Shown: piece after piece, positions 10,071 to 20,406 of the stretch
How positions within the stretch are numbered: the first letter of the stretch is position 1
How the letters are laid out: every line of letters begins with the position of its first letter
Assembly (NCBI RefSeq): GCF_028009165.1
Contig: NC_079243.1
Span: 434,001-498,000 of the forward strand
Reading direction: 5' to 3'
DNA from: Akanthomyces muscarius
Taxonomy: Eukaryota > Ascomycota > Sordariomycetes > Hypocreales > Cordycipitaceae
DNA length: 64,000 nucleotides
Program-made: the position numbers and the translations under genes
The notes under the pieces: model-generated
What the model saw: only the letters and a program-made list of their open reading frames with translations
The model's database searches: none
Told to the model about the DNA's origin: nothing

Positions 10071-11529
10071 TGAACGAGCACCGCAACTACAGCCAGCGTG
10101 CACCTTACCACATTCCCATCAAAAAGGAACAACCCTTCGCCGTGTCTGGCCGCCAGCGCAGCCAAGACGAGTGCCGTATCAGCACGTTCGAGGGGAAATA
10201 GCAGCGGCCAGCCAGTGCCGTTCCACATTGCTCAGGACGAACGAGGAACTGGCCAGCCGGGCCCACGTCTTTGCCGCTCTGTCTACTGGGACCTGGTCCA
10301 TAAATGCTACCGCGTTGCGGCACAGCTGTCCAAGGGTGAAAATGCGCCGGATTTAAAAGAGCTTGTGAGCATCCCCCCGGGTCGTGCCCCTAAGCTGATG
10401 AGACTGTGAACCCAGCCCGCTAACGGGACGCAAGGTCGCTCGTGCTTTAGCCGGGCGGCTGCCTAGCGAGCACGCGGGGCGGACTGAGCCGGAAAAGTCT
10501 TGCCACCTCACTAAGCAGCGACAGCGACAGCCTTCGAGGCCAGAACAATGAAATGCGTTAGGGATAAATTGCTGGCCAGCCGTGCAAGGATGCTGGAAAG
10601 GGGTAGGCTCAGTTGAGCGTCTTGAACGCGGCTGGTCGCGAAGAGTCGCCCAACTGTTCGCCGCCCGTCGAAAATCGTGCCTGGCCGCCCAGAGAAGCCC
10701 GCTGTTAGCTTTTCGAGCACGATGCCAATACGTGCACTGATCTTAGCACATGGTGCACTGAACATCTTCAACTTTTGTTATTCGAAAACATTTATTCAAG
10801 TTGATTTATATCTATGCACTGTTTCGTGCATCATAAGCATCACCTTCGCTTCAAGAGAAAAAGAAAAAAGAAAAAGAGTAGGCCCAGCCGCTTAGGGCAT
10901 CTGCTGCTAAGCGTGATGTCCAGTTAAACCCCGATAATATGTCGCACATTGAATTGAAAAGAAAGAGGGAAGGTTGAAGCTGTCTTTCCTGCACCAAGCA
11001 ATACTAAATTATGCAGGATTTAGTAGTAGGCATTCGCTGGTGGCGAGACCAAGTACGCGACTCAGCCAGCACACGAAATGACCGGCCAGCATGGCTAAGC
11101 ATGACGGCCGGTACATTAGTGCTGCTTGGAGAGCACTGCCGCGAGAGGATCTTGCGCATTTCTGCTTCGTTCAATTTACTCCGAAAATGTATGTGTAGGG
11201 AGCTCGGACGTGGCAGAATCGCAGCCTACGTCACAGGCCAGGCGTCGTTTGTGTGCCTCGTGCCACCATTTGAGGTCAGGTAGGTAAGTGCCCGCTGGCG
11301 GTGGTATGAACGCTTCGACAGTGGACACACCTGGGCGAACGCTGCCCAGACGCCAGAATTAGGAAAGTCTTACCCAGTAGGTCCACTGGGTCCACTAACG
11401 TTAGGTGCTGTCGCAGGTGTCCAGTTGCGAACAAGTCGACACATATTCAACGCCCGGCGGTAGGTTGGTGGCAAGTCAACAATACTCCGGGACATAGCAA
11501 ATCCTCAACACCCTCGCGACAGGCTGTCG
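10071..11529. other. Intergenic
   Basis: No supported gene. Purine-rich AAAAAGAAAAAAG tract near 10857-10878. Open frames at 10098-10409 and 11011-11283 show no family features. Confidence 0.4.
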
Positions 11530-11895
11530 GCAGGTTGGCGGCAAATCGCCATGCAGCCCAGGATCGGACAATCTCGTCCGTGATGGCAAATAGACCAGTA
11601 GCTTCTTCGCAGCCTCGACTGGCACCCCGCACCACCACCAGAACAGGTCCACAAGTCGTTCAAGGAGGAACTAGACGCCAGCAGCACCGACGAAACATGT
11701 GTGAGGAGGAGAAAGAGGATGCGCGTGGCTAGCCGTCCATCAAAGCGCTCCGCATACGCCCCCTCCCTCCACTGGGGCAATGTGACCGGTGTGTTGGCTA
11801 CTTCTGGGCACCGCTTGTGCTTGCCGATGCGCCAGCGTCCACTTGACGTCTACCAGACGCCCAATTGAGGCTGTCCCTTTCTTAGCAAAGCCTAG
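11530..11895 (+). repeat. Dispersed repeat family R1, copy a
   Basis: Diverged match to 24328-24690. Shared blocks in the same order are GCAGGTTGGCGGCAA, ATGCAGCC, TCGGACAA, AAGCGCTC, ACTTCTGG, CGCTTG and CCACTTGACGTCTACC. Spacing between the first and last block is 309 bp here and 292 bp in copy b. Probably remnants of one old mobile element; no coding capacity recognised. Confidence 0.6.
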
Positions 11896-11957
11896 ACAAA
11901 GGAAAATTTGCACGGCAAACGCCGGAGTGCTGGGCCGTGGTAGGCTACGAGACAAGG

Positions 11958-11965
11958 TATAAATA
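11958..11965 (+). promoter_or_regulatory. TATAAATA upstream of the hairpin array
   Basis: TATAAATA followed by a pyrimidine-rich stretch (TTTCTCCCGTTTTCCCTTTC) about 70 bp before the array. This is the usual layout of a fungal RNA polymerase II promoter, so the array may be transcribed; this is inference. Confidence 0.3.
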
Positions 11966-12009
11966 CCCACTGTTGCGCCCGTCATTTCTCCCGTTTTCCC
12001 TTTCTCTTC

Positions 12010-12033
12010 AGTGCGGGAGCTTGCTCCCGCACT
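12010..12033. repeat. Perfect 11-bp inverted repeat
   Basis: Arms AGTGCGGGAGC and GCTCCCGCACT separated by TT, lying directly before the first hairpin module of the array. Confidence 0.85.
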
Positions 12034-12036
12034 CAG

Positions 12037-12652
12037 ATCGTTTGGATGGCTCGCTTCGGCTGAGATCCAAGGAGTTGCCTCGCTTTGGCTGAGAACTCTA
12101 GATCACTTTGGATGGCTCGCTTCGGCTGAGATCCAAGGAGTTGCCTCGCTTCGGCTGAGAACTCCAGGAGTTGCCTCGTTTCGACTGAGAACTCCAGATC
12201 GTTTGGATGGCTCGCTTCGGCTGAGATCCAAGGAGTTGCCTCGCTTCGGCTGAGAACTCTAGATCACCTTTGGATGGCTCGCTTCGGCTGAGATCCAAGG
12301 AGTTGCCTCGCTTCGGCTGAGAACTCCAGGAGTTGCCTCGTTTCGACTGAGAACTCCAGATCGTTTGGATGGCTCGCTTCGGCTGAGATCCAAGGAGTTG
12401 CCTCGTTTCGACTGAGAACTCTAGATCACCTTTGGATGGCTCGCTCCGGCTGAGATCCAAGGAGTTGCCTCGCTTCGGCTGAGAACTCCAGGAGTTGCCT
12501 CGTTTCGGCTGAGAACTCCAGATCGTTTGGATGGCTCGCTTCGGCTGAGATCCAAGGAGTTGCCTCGTTTCGACTGAGAACTCTAGATCACCTTTGGATG
12601 GCTCGCTCTGGCTGAGATCCAAGGAGTTGCCTCGCTTCGGCTGAGAACTCCA
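12037..12652 (+). repeat. Tandem array of 19 hairpin modules (162-bp higher-order unit)
   Basis: Two module types alternate. Type A (8 copies) has arms TTGGAT and ATCCAA; type B (11 copies) has arms GAGTT and AACTC. Both enclose the same core, CTC-GC-TTCG-GC-T-GAG, which folds on itself with a TTCG loop. GGATGG starts occur at 12044, 12110, 12205, 12272, 12367, 12434, 12529 and 12596, so spacing alternates near 66-67 and 95 bp and gives a unit of about 162 bp. In B copies at about 12175, 12330, 12410 and 12570 the inner pair changes together (GCTTCGGC to GTTTCGAC), so pairing is kept. Loop variants CCG, CTG and TTG also keep the stem. Open frames cross the array on both strands because 162 is a multiple of three; I do not treat them as genes. 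Confidence 0.85.
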
Positions 12653-12866
12653 GATCAATTTGGTGTGAGAAAACAGGAGATTGCCAGCTCCGTTCATCAC
12701 TTTTGCGTTTTGATGTGAGAAGACAGGAGATAGCCAGCTCCGTTCATCACTTTTGCGCGGCGGACGATGAGCTTCCACCTCCACGTGGTGTCCGCTGGGA
12801 ACTCGCAGAGAAACAGTCAGATGTCTCTGCGTGCCAAGAGGAGCTCGAGATAGCACGAAAATTGAA
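12653..12866 (+). pseudogene. Duplicated coding remnant
   Basis: A block of about 53 bp ending GCCAGCTCCGTTCATCACTT is present twice (about 12660-12706 and 12712-12758). In one frame both copies read VRxQEIASSVHHFC, and the second continues AADDELPPPRGVRWELAEKQ into a helical stretch ending ARKLKN and a stop at about 12869. There is no ATG and no intact gene, so it looks like the 3' end of a lost gene. Confidence 0.35.
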
Positions 12867-12869
12867 AAA

Positions 12870-13214
12870 TTGAACATGATTTGAGATTTGCCACTGCACA
12901 AGTGACCACCGCCTAGATTTTTACTATGTTGTACTATAAAGCTACGCTATTTTGTCTTGCTGTGAGCTTGAGCGTGAACGTGCCACTGAACTAGCTTTTA
13001 CTTCATATATTATTAAAAGACGCTGGCAGACTATATTTGACTTCGCAGAGTAGAGTCGAACAAGAAAATGTGTTACCAGTATCTGTGTAGAGCAGCACAC
13101 GTTCCATGCAAGTTGCTAGCGTCATTGCGAGAAGGTGTTGCTTGCGGCTGCCAAATGTCCTGGCCGCCGACCGGGGCGTTCTTACTTGTCATTGCCTGGA
13201 GCCACATCTTCATC
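12870..13214. other. Intergenic
   Basis: Nothing recognised apart from AT-rich sequence near 12915-13015. Confidence 0.4.
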
Positions 13215-13400
13215 CATCTCTGCTTCCGTTTATCTTTATTTATTTTCTATTTTATTTATTTTCTATTTTATTTATTTATTTAGTTTTCTCTTTTCTTTTC
13301 ATTTTCTTTTTATTTATTTATTTATTTTTTTTCATAATTTTCTTTTAGTTTTTTATCTTTTTAGTTTACTTTTATTTTATTTTTTTATTTTATTTTTAGT
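13215..13400. repeat. T-rich low-complexity tract
   Basis: Almost pure TTTAT/TTTTC repeats on the plus strand. The Phe/Leu/Tyr-rich open frames across it are artefacts of composition. Confidence 0.8.
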
Positions 13401-15425
13401 CTTCCCTTGCTTAAGTGAAAGCATATTGCCAATATGCCTCCGCCAACTTCTTGGCTAACGTTAGTGGGTGCGTGTTTGCTACTGCGTCCACATCCCTCCA
13501 TATGTCCATTCGCTCCTTCTCGGCGCGTTGGTGGCGTCAAGCTTTCCAAGCATCCATTGCGATACCACCTGCCAACTTTTGCTTTGCGACCAGGCCTCCC
13601 TTCCATCCTGCTGAGAGCCCTTCTCGTAGTTGGCCCGCCCCTCCTCGCTGGCGCGTTTCTCACCGTCCACTAGATGACATCGTCCACTTTCTTCCCTTTC
13701 CACTACAAACGATGTAGGAGGGGAGTGTTGTTAGTCATGTGCCTCCTTCGTCAAGATTATTCTTGTTCGTCCATTTAGTTTCCCCTCTTCTCGGTGGCCT
13801 ATTGTCACATTTGGCGCGACGATCTGCGGACAGCCTGAACCATGCGTACCAGTAGTGGGTTTCTAGTTGGTGCTTTAGCCAGCACATCAGCGGCGCTTCT
13901 CCCTCCTTTAGCAGCGACGATTTTCAGCCTGCGCCGGATTGTCCACCTCTGTACTCGATCCGCCACCATCGACGCTCGTTAGTGGCTTATTAGCTGCAGC
14001 CATGCATGGGTTCATCGTGCCTGCATTCTGCTTGTCGACTTGCCGACCTGTCCACTTGTCCACTAGCCCACTATCCACTAGTCAACTTGTCCATCGTCCA
14101 CTCGTCCACTAACGTTAGTCCACAATTCCACACGTCCACAAGTCCACTTAATTGTTGGGCTCCAACTTCTGGACGGCTTTCCCCCCATAGCTTTCTTGAC
14201 CAGCTAGTTGGTGGCTAGTGACCTTCTGGCTCCCCCCCCGCCTCACCAGCGCGCGGCGTTTCGCCGGTTTGCCGTTCCTCTCTGGCTCTAGACCTATGAC
14301 CGTCTCCGCAGCTATTTTTGGCGCGGCAGCCTCGTGAAGCCAGACTCCCCCGATCCTCGTTCCGGCCCTCCATTTCCTAGCGCGCAAACCACTTTCTACT
14401 TACCCCTCGAGCCACTTCTTATGGCGCTGGCGGCTTTCGTCTGTCTAATGTTGCACTTGTGATTTTTTTTCTCCCTCGCAGTGCCCCTCACATTGCCGCG
14501 CCTTACGCTCGCTCTCCTCGCAGTCGACGAATTCCTGCGATCGTGCTGTACCACTTCTCATAGATGGATCAGGCGATAGTCGACGTTGCCTCGCGGGCTA
14601 CCTTGCCTGTTGCCGACTTTATGCTTGTTCATTTGCACCATGTCTAGATCCGTCTATCTGTGGGAGACCTGTTTGTGGCTTTCTGCTCCTCCAGGGACCG
14701 GCCGTGGCTTGCGAAGATGGTGGGCCAGGTGCTTCCTACCCCTGCAACCACTTGTCCTTCTTATTTCCTATTCCAGTGTCGCGTCTGCCGATCCGCCCGT
14801 CACCCCACTTCCTAAGTCAACGCTGCTGCCTACGTGCCTATGGGGGCAAACACAGTAGCAACCAGTTTGCAAACAAGAATCCATAGATCAAAGTTGGCGC
14901 TGGCATACACAAGTCACCAGTTGCGCCGGTTAGCATGGCCACAGCGAGCAGGGCACCCAGTGCGTCAACGGCGCTATGGGCCAAGACTGTTGCAGACCGT
15001 TGCCACGCACCTCTACCCTGCAGCAGAGCAAGCCAAGCAGGCGCAGGATGCGCAGGGCAGCAACACTCAACACGGCAGAAGAAAAGACGATTATCAAATA
15101 GATTGGCGTGCATCTTTACAATACATATGAGTCTATCCCGTTGACCTATTAAGCACCTACAATCTCCGCTATAGTGGTGTCTTTCGCCGCTCTGGCTTAG
15201 CTCACAGTTCTGTCTAGCTGCAATGTCAATACCCAATCGTCAGAGACCTACGAGCTAGTTGCCACATGCTCCTCCACGCCCTGTATGCCCCGCATATCCT
15301 GCATGTCCTGTTGCCTGTAAATCCGCACGATTGCGACGTATTTAAGAAGAGGTGCATGAAGCCCTCGCGGAGCCTGCCTTAGCAAGTGGCACTGATCGTC
15401 GTTGCGAATTGACGGGGTCATCGAC
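13401..15425. other. Gene-poor stretch with recurring GTCCAC motifs
   Basis: No gene supported. Between about 14045 and 14153 the plus strand carries many spaced copies of GTCCAC(T/A), and the palindrome ACTAACGTTAGT at about 14108. Related TAACGTTA sites occur near 11398 and 13456. Open frames here have no ATG or no family features. Confidence 0.4.
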
Positions 15426-16025
15426 TCAATCCACAGGGCAGCCCCGGCCGTGGCGGCGTTTCCGCCTCCAGTTGGGCGAAAGTGGCGACGCCTCAGACTC
15501 GGCGTTGTTATGGGGTGCCAACACCAAGGACCCGCCAGCGCGTTGGAGCGGCGGCGGTACCCAGTTCGTCCGCCTCCCACGTCGCCGAGAGCAGTAACGT
15601 GACCGGTGACGGTGCAACAGAGCGCGTTGGTCCGTCTCGGGCTCGAACTCGCGCGCGAGTCGGCGGAGGCGGTATAGGAGAATCTGGAGACGGGGAATTG
15701 TGTCGCGTATGCGCTCGACAGGCGATGAGTAGCTGGACGGGGCATCATAGTTGTCGGGTGAGCAGGCGTAAACGTCTCTGTCGTCGCCGTCGTCTCGATC
15801 GTCGTCGTAGTCGCCATCGCCGTCGTCGTCTGTCTCGTCCTTGTCCGTGCTACCTTCATCCTCATAGTCATCGTCTTCTACGGCAAGAAACCCCTCACTG
15901 TCTGCCATTTCCCAATCAGGCGCGATGAAATCAGCGAGACTCCCTGTGCTATCACTGTCCACGCTTCGTGATTCATCATCATCCAGAACGTCTCCCTCAT
16001 CTTGACTTCCGCCCTCATCGGCCAT
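15426..16025 (-). CDS. Hypothetical acidic protein
   Basis: 199 residues from ATG 16025 (ACCATGGCC context). Residues 1-90 are strongly acidic (Asp/Glu/Ser runs such as DDDGDGDYDDDRDDGDD) with an embedded SLADFIAPDWEM motif; the second half turns basic (Arg-rich, residues 120-199). The sharp switch suggests that only the acidic part is real and that an intron or the true end lies near residue 90-110. Acidic N-termini of this kind occur in several transposon-encoded and chromatin proteins, but no domain is recognisable. Confidence 0.35.
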   Translation of the reverse strand: MADEGGSQDEGDVLDDDESRSVDSDSTGSLADFIAPDWEMADSEGFLAVEDDDYEDEGSTDKDETDDDGDGDYDDDRDDGDDRDVYACSPDNYDAPSSYSSPVERIRDTIPRLQILLYRLRRLAREFEPETDQRALLHRHRSRYCSRRRGRRTNWVPPPLQRAGGSLVLAPHNNAESEASPLSPNWRRKRRHGRGCPVD

Positions 16026-17286
16026 GGTCTCCGTGCTGCTATGGGCACTGCTCGAATCGTCGTCTACTGCCGGGTGAGCCGCTGCACGTGTAGGGCATCA
16101 GGATATAGTCACCTGTGTTGCCGTTCAAATTGGTTGCCAAGAGGTTAGCTTCAACAGCACTGCCAGGGTGCAATGGCTGACGCATTGCCTGTGCGCTATA
16201 CTCATCTATTGGGGCTGGTTGCACTACACCACGCAGAGGGCGGAGGACGTTCGTTAAATGCACGTCGTTGTTGGTGGCCGCCACGGCGAGAGGGCAGATG
16301 CTTGACTGTCGACGGTAGCTAAATGCAGCGACGGCAGGTTTCGGGGCCAAATGTACCTAGCCATGGCACATTCTAGACACTGGTAAGCTCTCTGCAGTCG
16401 GCCATATAAGCTCATACGCATCAGCGCAGCGACTTTCGCCATGCCCAACTGACCATGACGGGCCATTTAGTCACAACAATGGGCGGCTTGCGGATTGCTC
16501 AACTTGTGCTATGTGCAGATGTCTGCTTTGGGCATTGCATTACCACACTGACCGATCAAATTACAGCTGAATTGTGTCTGGAACGGGGCCCCGATGATTA
16601 TTTACGTCTCAAGTGAACATGAATACACTAAGAAGCGCCAGAGCGATCGATACGTCCGAAACGGAAGGCGGCGCGGCCGACTTTGCGCGGAAAGCTTTAT
16701 CGAAACTTGAGGCTCCTGGGATTTGTCGGCCTTTGGTGCGGCAAAGCGAACAGCCGGCATGAAGAGACTGAAATGAGCCGTCCTGAGCTCGTTAGCGACG
16801 ACGAACGTAGACATCTCAACACTGCAATAGGCGGTCGCATGAGATGAATTCGTTCGGAATGGCGGCAAACATGGATTCTCTCACGGGCTAGATGTACAGA
16901 TGGCCAGGTGTGATATGTGGCGCCAGGTCGCCCATGTTGCAGCCCCCGTCAATCGCGTTGTCTTGCAGAGGGTAACGGAACCTTCACCTTTCAAATTTAC
17001 CCAAAACTTCAATTCACCTTTCTATTTTACTAGTACGTCGGCAGTAACTAGCCAGCTAACATGCGAGAGCCAGTAGCCAGCCCCCCCCCGTTCCCCTCCC
17101 AAGCATAGTTTCATCTGGCACCGTTGTCAGGGCTGGATGGATGATTGTTTGATCTGATAGGGAACAGCTGTTAGATCATGAAATTGAAACCATTGTAAAT
17201 CTGCCCGAAGAAACATTTCATGATTGCACTAGATGTGCCTGTCGAGTAAGCATGTGACGATGCGCGGCCACAATGATAAAGAGATG
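16026..17286. other. Intergenic
   Basis: Nothing supported. Minus-strand frames at 16039-16350 and 16602-16868 lack ATG starts. Confidence 0.4.
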
Positions 17287-17716
17287 CTAGCAGCTCGTAT
17301 CCTGTTTTGGCTTGTCCAAAGTCTCCTCCATAGAACGGCTCGCTTCAATTGCATGAGATGGTCTTGCAGTTGGAAGTGCATGCCGGCTCTGATCGCGAAA
17401 TGCTACACGACTAGATCGCCTGCCAAAATCCGATGGGTACCTTCGCACTGGCCTGTAGCTGTTCCTCTGTATATGGTGAGCACATGTGCCGCTATGTGAG
17501 CGTGACACTTACGATATCAAGGGCTGTGGGACGAAATGAAGGCGTCGTGGTGTACTCGAAGTATCTCTTGTATTTAGCGCAGAGATAAACATCGATGCCA
17601 TATTTGCGGTTTAGATGATCCAATCTGCGCATAACGCTTTGAAGACTCCTAGAAACGCTTTCATTTGTCCGATCCCTTGGCCTATTTTTTTTCAGAGGCA
17701 TTACGCTGCCGTCCAT
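17287..17716 (-). CDS. Miniature MADS-like protein
   Basis: Exons 17716-17513 and 17466-17287, intron 17467-17512 (GTAAGT ... ATACAG, phase 0), 127 residues. Residues about 9-68 resemble a compact MADS-type fold: a basic N-terminal run (LKKNRPRDR), a long helix with regular Leu (SLQSVMRRLDHLNRKYG), then the strand pair IDVYLCAKYKRYFEYTTT and a Pro-containing turn. The second exon is Arg/Ser-rich and disordered. Canonical MADS DNA contacts are only partly kept, so sequence-specific DNA binding is inference. Alternative start at ATG 17701. Confidence 0.45.
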
Positions 17717-18020
17717 GCTGTGGATTGCAGAAGAATGCCAGCCATGACGAGGCCTAGTTGTGTGAAGCAATACTACCGCATATATACCACTCTGAATGCC
17801 AAACTTTTGTCATTTTTATCGCCACGGCTCTGCAAAGACGGTAGTGGAACGGACAGGCGGCCAGAATAGAAAAATAAGTGAAAGTGGACGGGTGCCAAAG
17901 TCACAAAGCGGACGAGTCAAAGACCGGGTAGCACAGCCAGAAAACCAGGCGACTGGCGTAGGTCCTGACAACCAATTTCATTGGAAAGTTCAGCATGCAA
18001 TGGTAGGGGTTCAACAGACC
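17717..18020. other. Intergenic
   Basis: No element recognised; the minisatellite starts at its right end. Confidence 0.4.
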
Positions 18021-18155
18021 AGGTATTGCGAGAGGTTAGCCACTGCGAAGGATTAGCGGGCTACTGCGAGGGCTTAGTGGGCTACTGCGAGGGCTTAGTG
18101 GGCTACTGCGAAGGCTTAGTGGGCTACTGTGAGGGTTTAGTTGGGCTCTGCGGAG
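18021..18155 (+). repeat. 21-bp minisatellite
   Basis: About 6.5 units of consensus GGCTACTGCGAGGGCTTAGTG, most regular between 18058 and 18140. The reverse complement matches the short array at 52056-52130. Confidence 0.8.
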
Positions 18156-18299
18156 AGCCAGGACCCCGTGGCCAACAAGAAAAGGAAATGCGCACACGCA
18201 CAAGACAATGTTCAACTCAATGCAGAGTCTCACCCAACAAACTCAAGCAAAGTGGCGCATGAGAGAGCGATCAGGGTTACAAACGAAGCCGTGGACACC

Positions 18300-19345
18300 A
18301 TGGCCTCAGTCAGTATGCGGCAAGCTTGCAGAGAAATACTGCATTTACGAAAAAGGCCGCTCAGCAACGCTGAAAAAGTACCGTATATGATGCCGCAATA
18401 TGCCGAGGCGGACAAGTTGGCGGTCATTGCGCATATTCGTCAGTGCAAAGACCATGTCCAGCACTTACGCTCTAACACTCATTTGAGAACTCTGGTGGAT
18501 AGAGCGGAGCATGAACTAGCATTAGAGCATTACGAAGAGTGCGACCGGGCAAATGGTGGTCACGGCAGGCATGTCATCATCGATGGCTCATTTCAAGTCT
18601 TCTTTGCTGAACATTGGTTGCCGGAGTGGATAGAGACGCTGCCCAAGACGAATCCCAACTTGGACGATACGATGGCAACTAAATGGAGAGACAAGCTTTG
18701 AATCGCAAGGTTTTGGCGAAAGCTGTGCATTGCATACGGCTGCGGAACTATATGGATGCTTCCAGGTCGATGGAAAGACACAAAGTGAGTTTGAATAAGA
18801 TCACAGTGCCCTGACAAAACACTGTCCACTGACATGTATGGGGTAGCGTAGTAAGACTCATGGATGCAGAAATACAGGCGGTGCTGGCTTTTATTGACAG
18901 AAAGCACCCAAACCTAAAAGAAGAGCTGAAACTCCTTTCAGAATTCACGTCTAATTTCATCCATTGCGGCAGACTACCAAATGAACGCCTCAAGATGGAA
19001 TATTCGAGCGACGGCAAGTTCAATGAGCTTCTACTCCCGGAAGATGAGTGCATAGGAAACGGTGGCGGGCAGAGAATGACTCTGCAGTTTGCGTGTTCAC
19101 CACTTGCCGTTTCGAATGCAGTGGCAAGTCAGCCTAGCACTGGGGCAGTGATGGTACCGCTGACAGCACAGTTCGCCGGCGGGTCGACAGCGAATATCCA
19201 ATCGCAGAATCATCCCCATTCTGCTCCCTCTTCACGCCCCCTTGAAGGCGCTCGATGCTCTCTCCCTCCAATATCAAGCCTGCCGCGGCTCGCCGATTCG
19301 CCGACGACAGAGCCATCGCCATCAGTCGATGAGCCCTACAATTAG
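18300..19345 (+). pseudogene. Unnamed family member F2, in-frame TGA
   Basis: Starts at ATG 18300 (CACCATGG). The frame reads to TGA at 18699-18701, but the same frame continues as IARFWRKLCIAYGCG, which aligns without gaps to F1: KWRDKL-stop-IARFWRKL against KWKTIMHQQIFWEQL. An intron at 18785-18846 (GTGAGT, CACTGAC branch, GGTAG) has the same phase as in F1, and exon 2 (18847-19345) reads VRLMDAEIQAVLAFIDRKHP like F1 RRLKIEDRAALFASIAARHP. So one nonsense codon interrupts an otherwise intact gene. Alternatives: recent pseudogene, stop read-through, or a short protein of 133 residues. The C-terminal 100 residues are Ser/Pro-rich. Confidence 0.65.
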
Positions 19346-20406
19346 AGATACGAACACAAGACTGTGCCATTGTTAGTTTGAGAAAATCTGGTGGAAATAC
19401 GAATCACCTTTCTTCTCACGGTCGTGCTTTGCTAAAAAGCGAATCAAGAGTTCCTTTTCCTATTGAATCCATTGTTTCAACCATAATACGCCACGGCGAT
19501 TGACTTCGGATACAATCTAATTTTTCTGATTTTGGTTCTTCCTTCTATTCTGTTGCCTACATTTCCGTTTCCTAGGCGCCCGGGCTTGTCTGAGCAGCTC
19601 TTGCCATGAACCAGCAGCTTTCACTTTCCACGTATGGTACTTGCGTCTTGTAGGCCGCGGCCATGGAATGAACAGGAAGTCTTGATAGCGGGTCGGGCTG
19701 TTTGGTTCTGTTGGGATATCATCGTGGAGTTCGGCATTTGCGGTCGCACCATCTAATAACCTGGTGGTTAGCGCTGCTCTATGCTTGAATGTGGAATGTA
19801 AAGAAGCGGTCCCTGAGCGCACCTGTGTTGGCGCTGGTCATTTCAGTCCGAGTGCATTAGCCCTATAGCTTGTAAGAAACACTGGCGATCTTGATTGTCG
19901 TTGGATTGGCAAGAGAATGCTAACGGCCCGCGGCTAGGTCTGGATCAATGGGATAGGCGTTTTATGGTCTATATAGCTCCAGAACTTAAAACTGTGTTTG
20001 CGAAGCGTGATTTCTCCCTTTATATGTCCGCGGGTAACCGGTGATTGAAAGCACCACTCCTCTTCGGTTATCTTTCCACTCTTCCGTCACTCGTACTCAC
20101 ATGGGCTCAGGTGACTCGTTTTAGATGACGAAGCCGATGCCCCTGCAAATGTCGACTCGAGGTAAAATTAGCCTTGCGAAAAGCGCGCGTGAATCAGCAG
20201 CAGCGTGCTGTGTCTGGTGCGTCTATATTCAAGCGGCCTTCCACTCGGTGCACCCTCCGTGTGTAGGACTGACTTCGGGGTCTATAAATACCACGAACAA
20301 TGCTGCCGAATTATTTCAGATACCTAGAGCTATACAACGGCAAATTGCTGCGCAAGCAAGCGCGCTTCTACCATTCGCACAACTCGTAACTTTCAGGATC
20401 GTCCAC
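19346..20406. other. Intergenic with one uncertain minus-strand frame
   Basis: A minus-strand frame at 19517-19822 encodes a plausible basic tail (FIPWPRPTRRKYHTW then Arg/Lys/Gln-rich) but has no ATG. An ATG at about 19842 would need an intron whose borders I could not fit in frame. Not called as a gene. TATAAATA at about 20282 precedes the next gene. Confidence 0.35.

Noticed and set aside
12011..12253. Plus-strand frame over the start of the array
   Set aside because: Same reason; the sequence is a translation of hairpin modules with no ATG-based gene structure.
12098..12877. Minus-strand frame of about 260 residues across the hairpin array (repeats of SSQPKRGNS)
   Set aside because: It is open only because the 162-bp unit is a multiple of three, and an open frame also exists on the other strand. 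Paired substitutions in the stems explain the conservation better than coding does.
13068..13458. Phe/Leu/Tyr-rich frames resembling membrane proteins
   Set aside because: They are translations of a T-rich low-complexity tract.
14838..15236. Minus-strand hydrophobic frame of 132 residues
   Set aside because: It starts at TTG, has no splice support and lies in a repeat-rich block without other coding signs.
15248..15928. Arg- and Thr-rich frames opposite or overlapping the acidic ORF
   Set aside because: They are other-frame readings of GAC/GAT-rich codons of the acidic protein.
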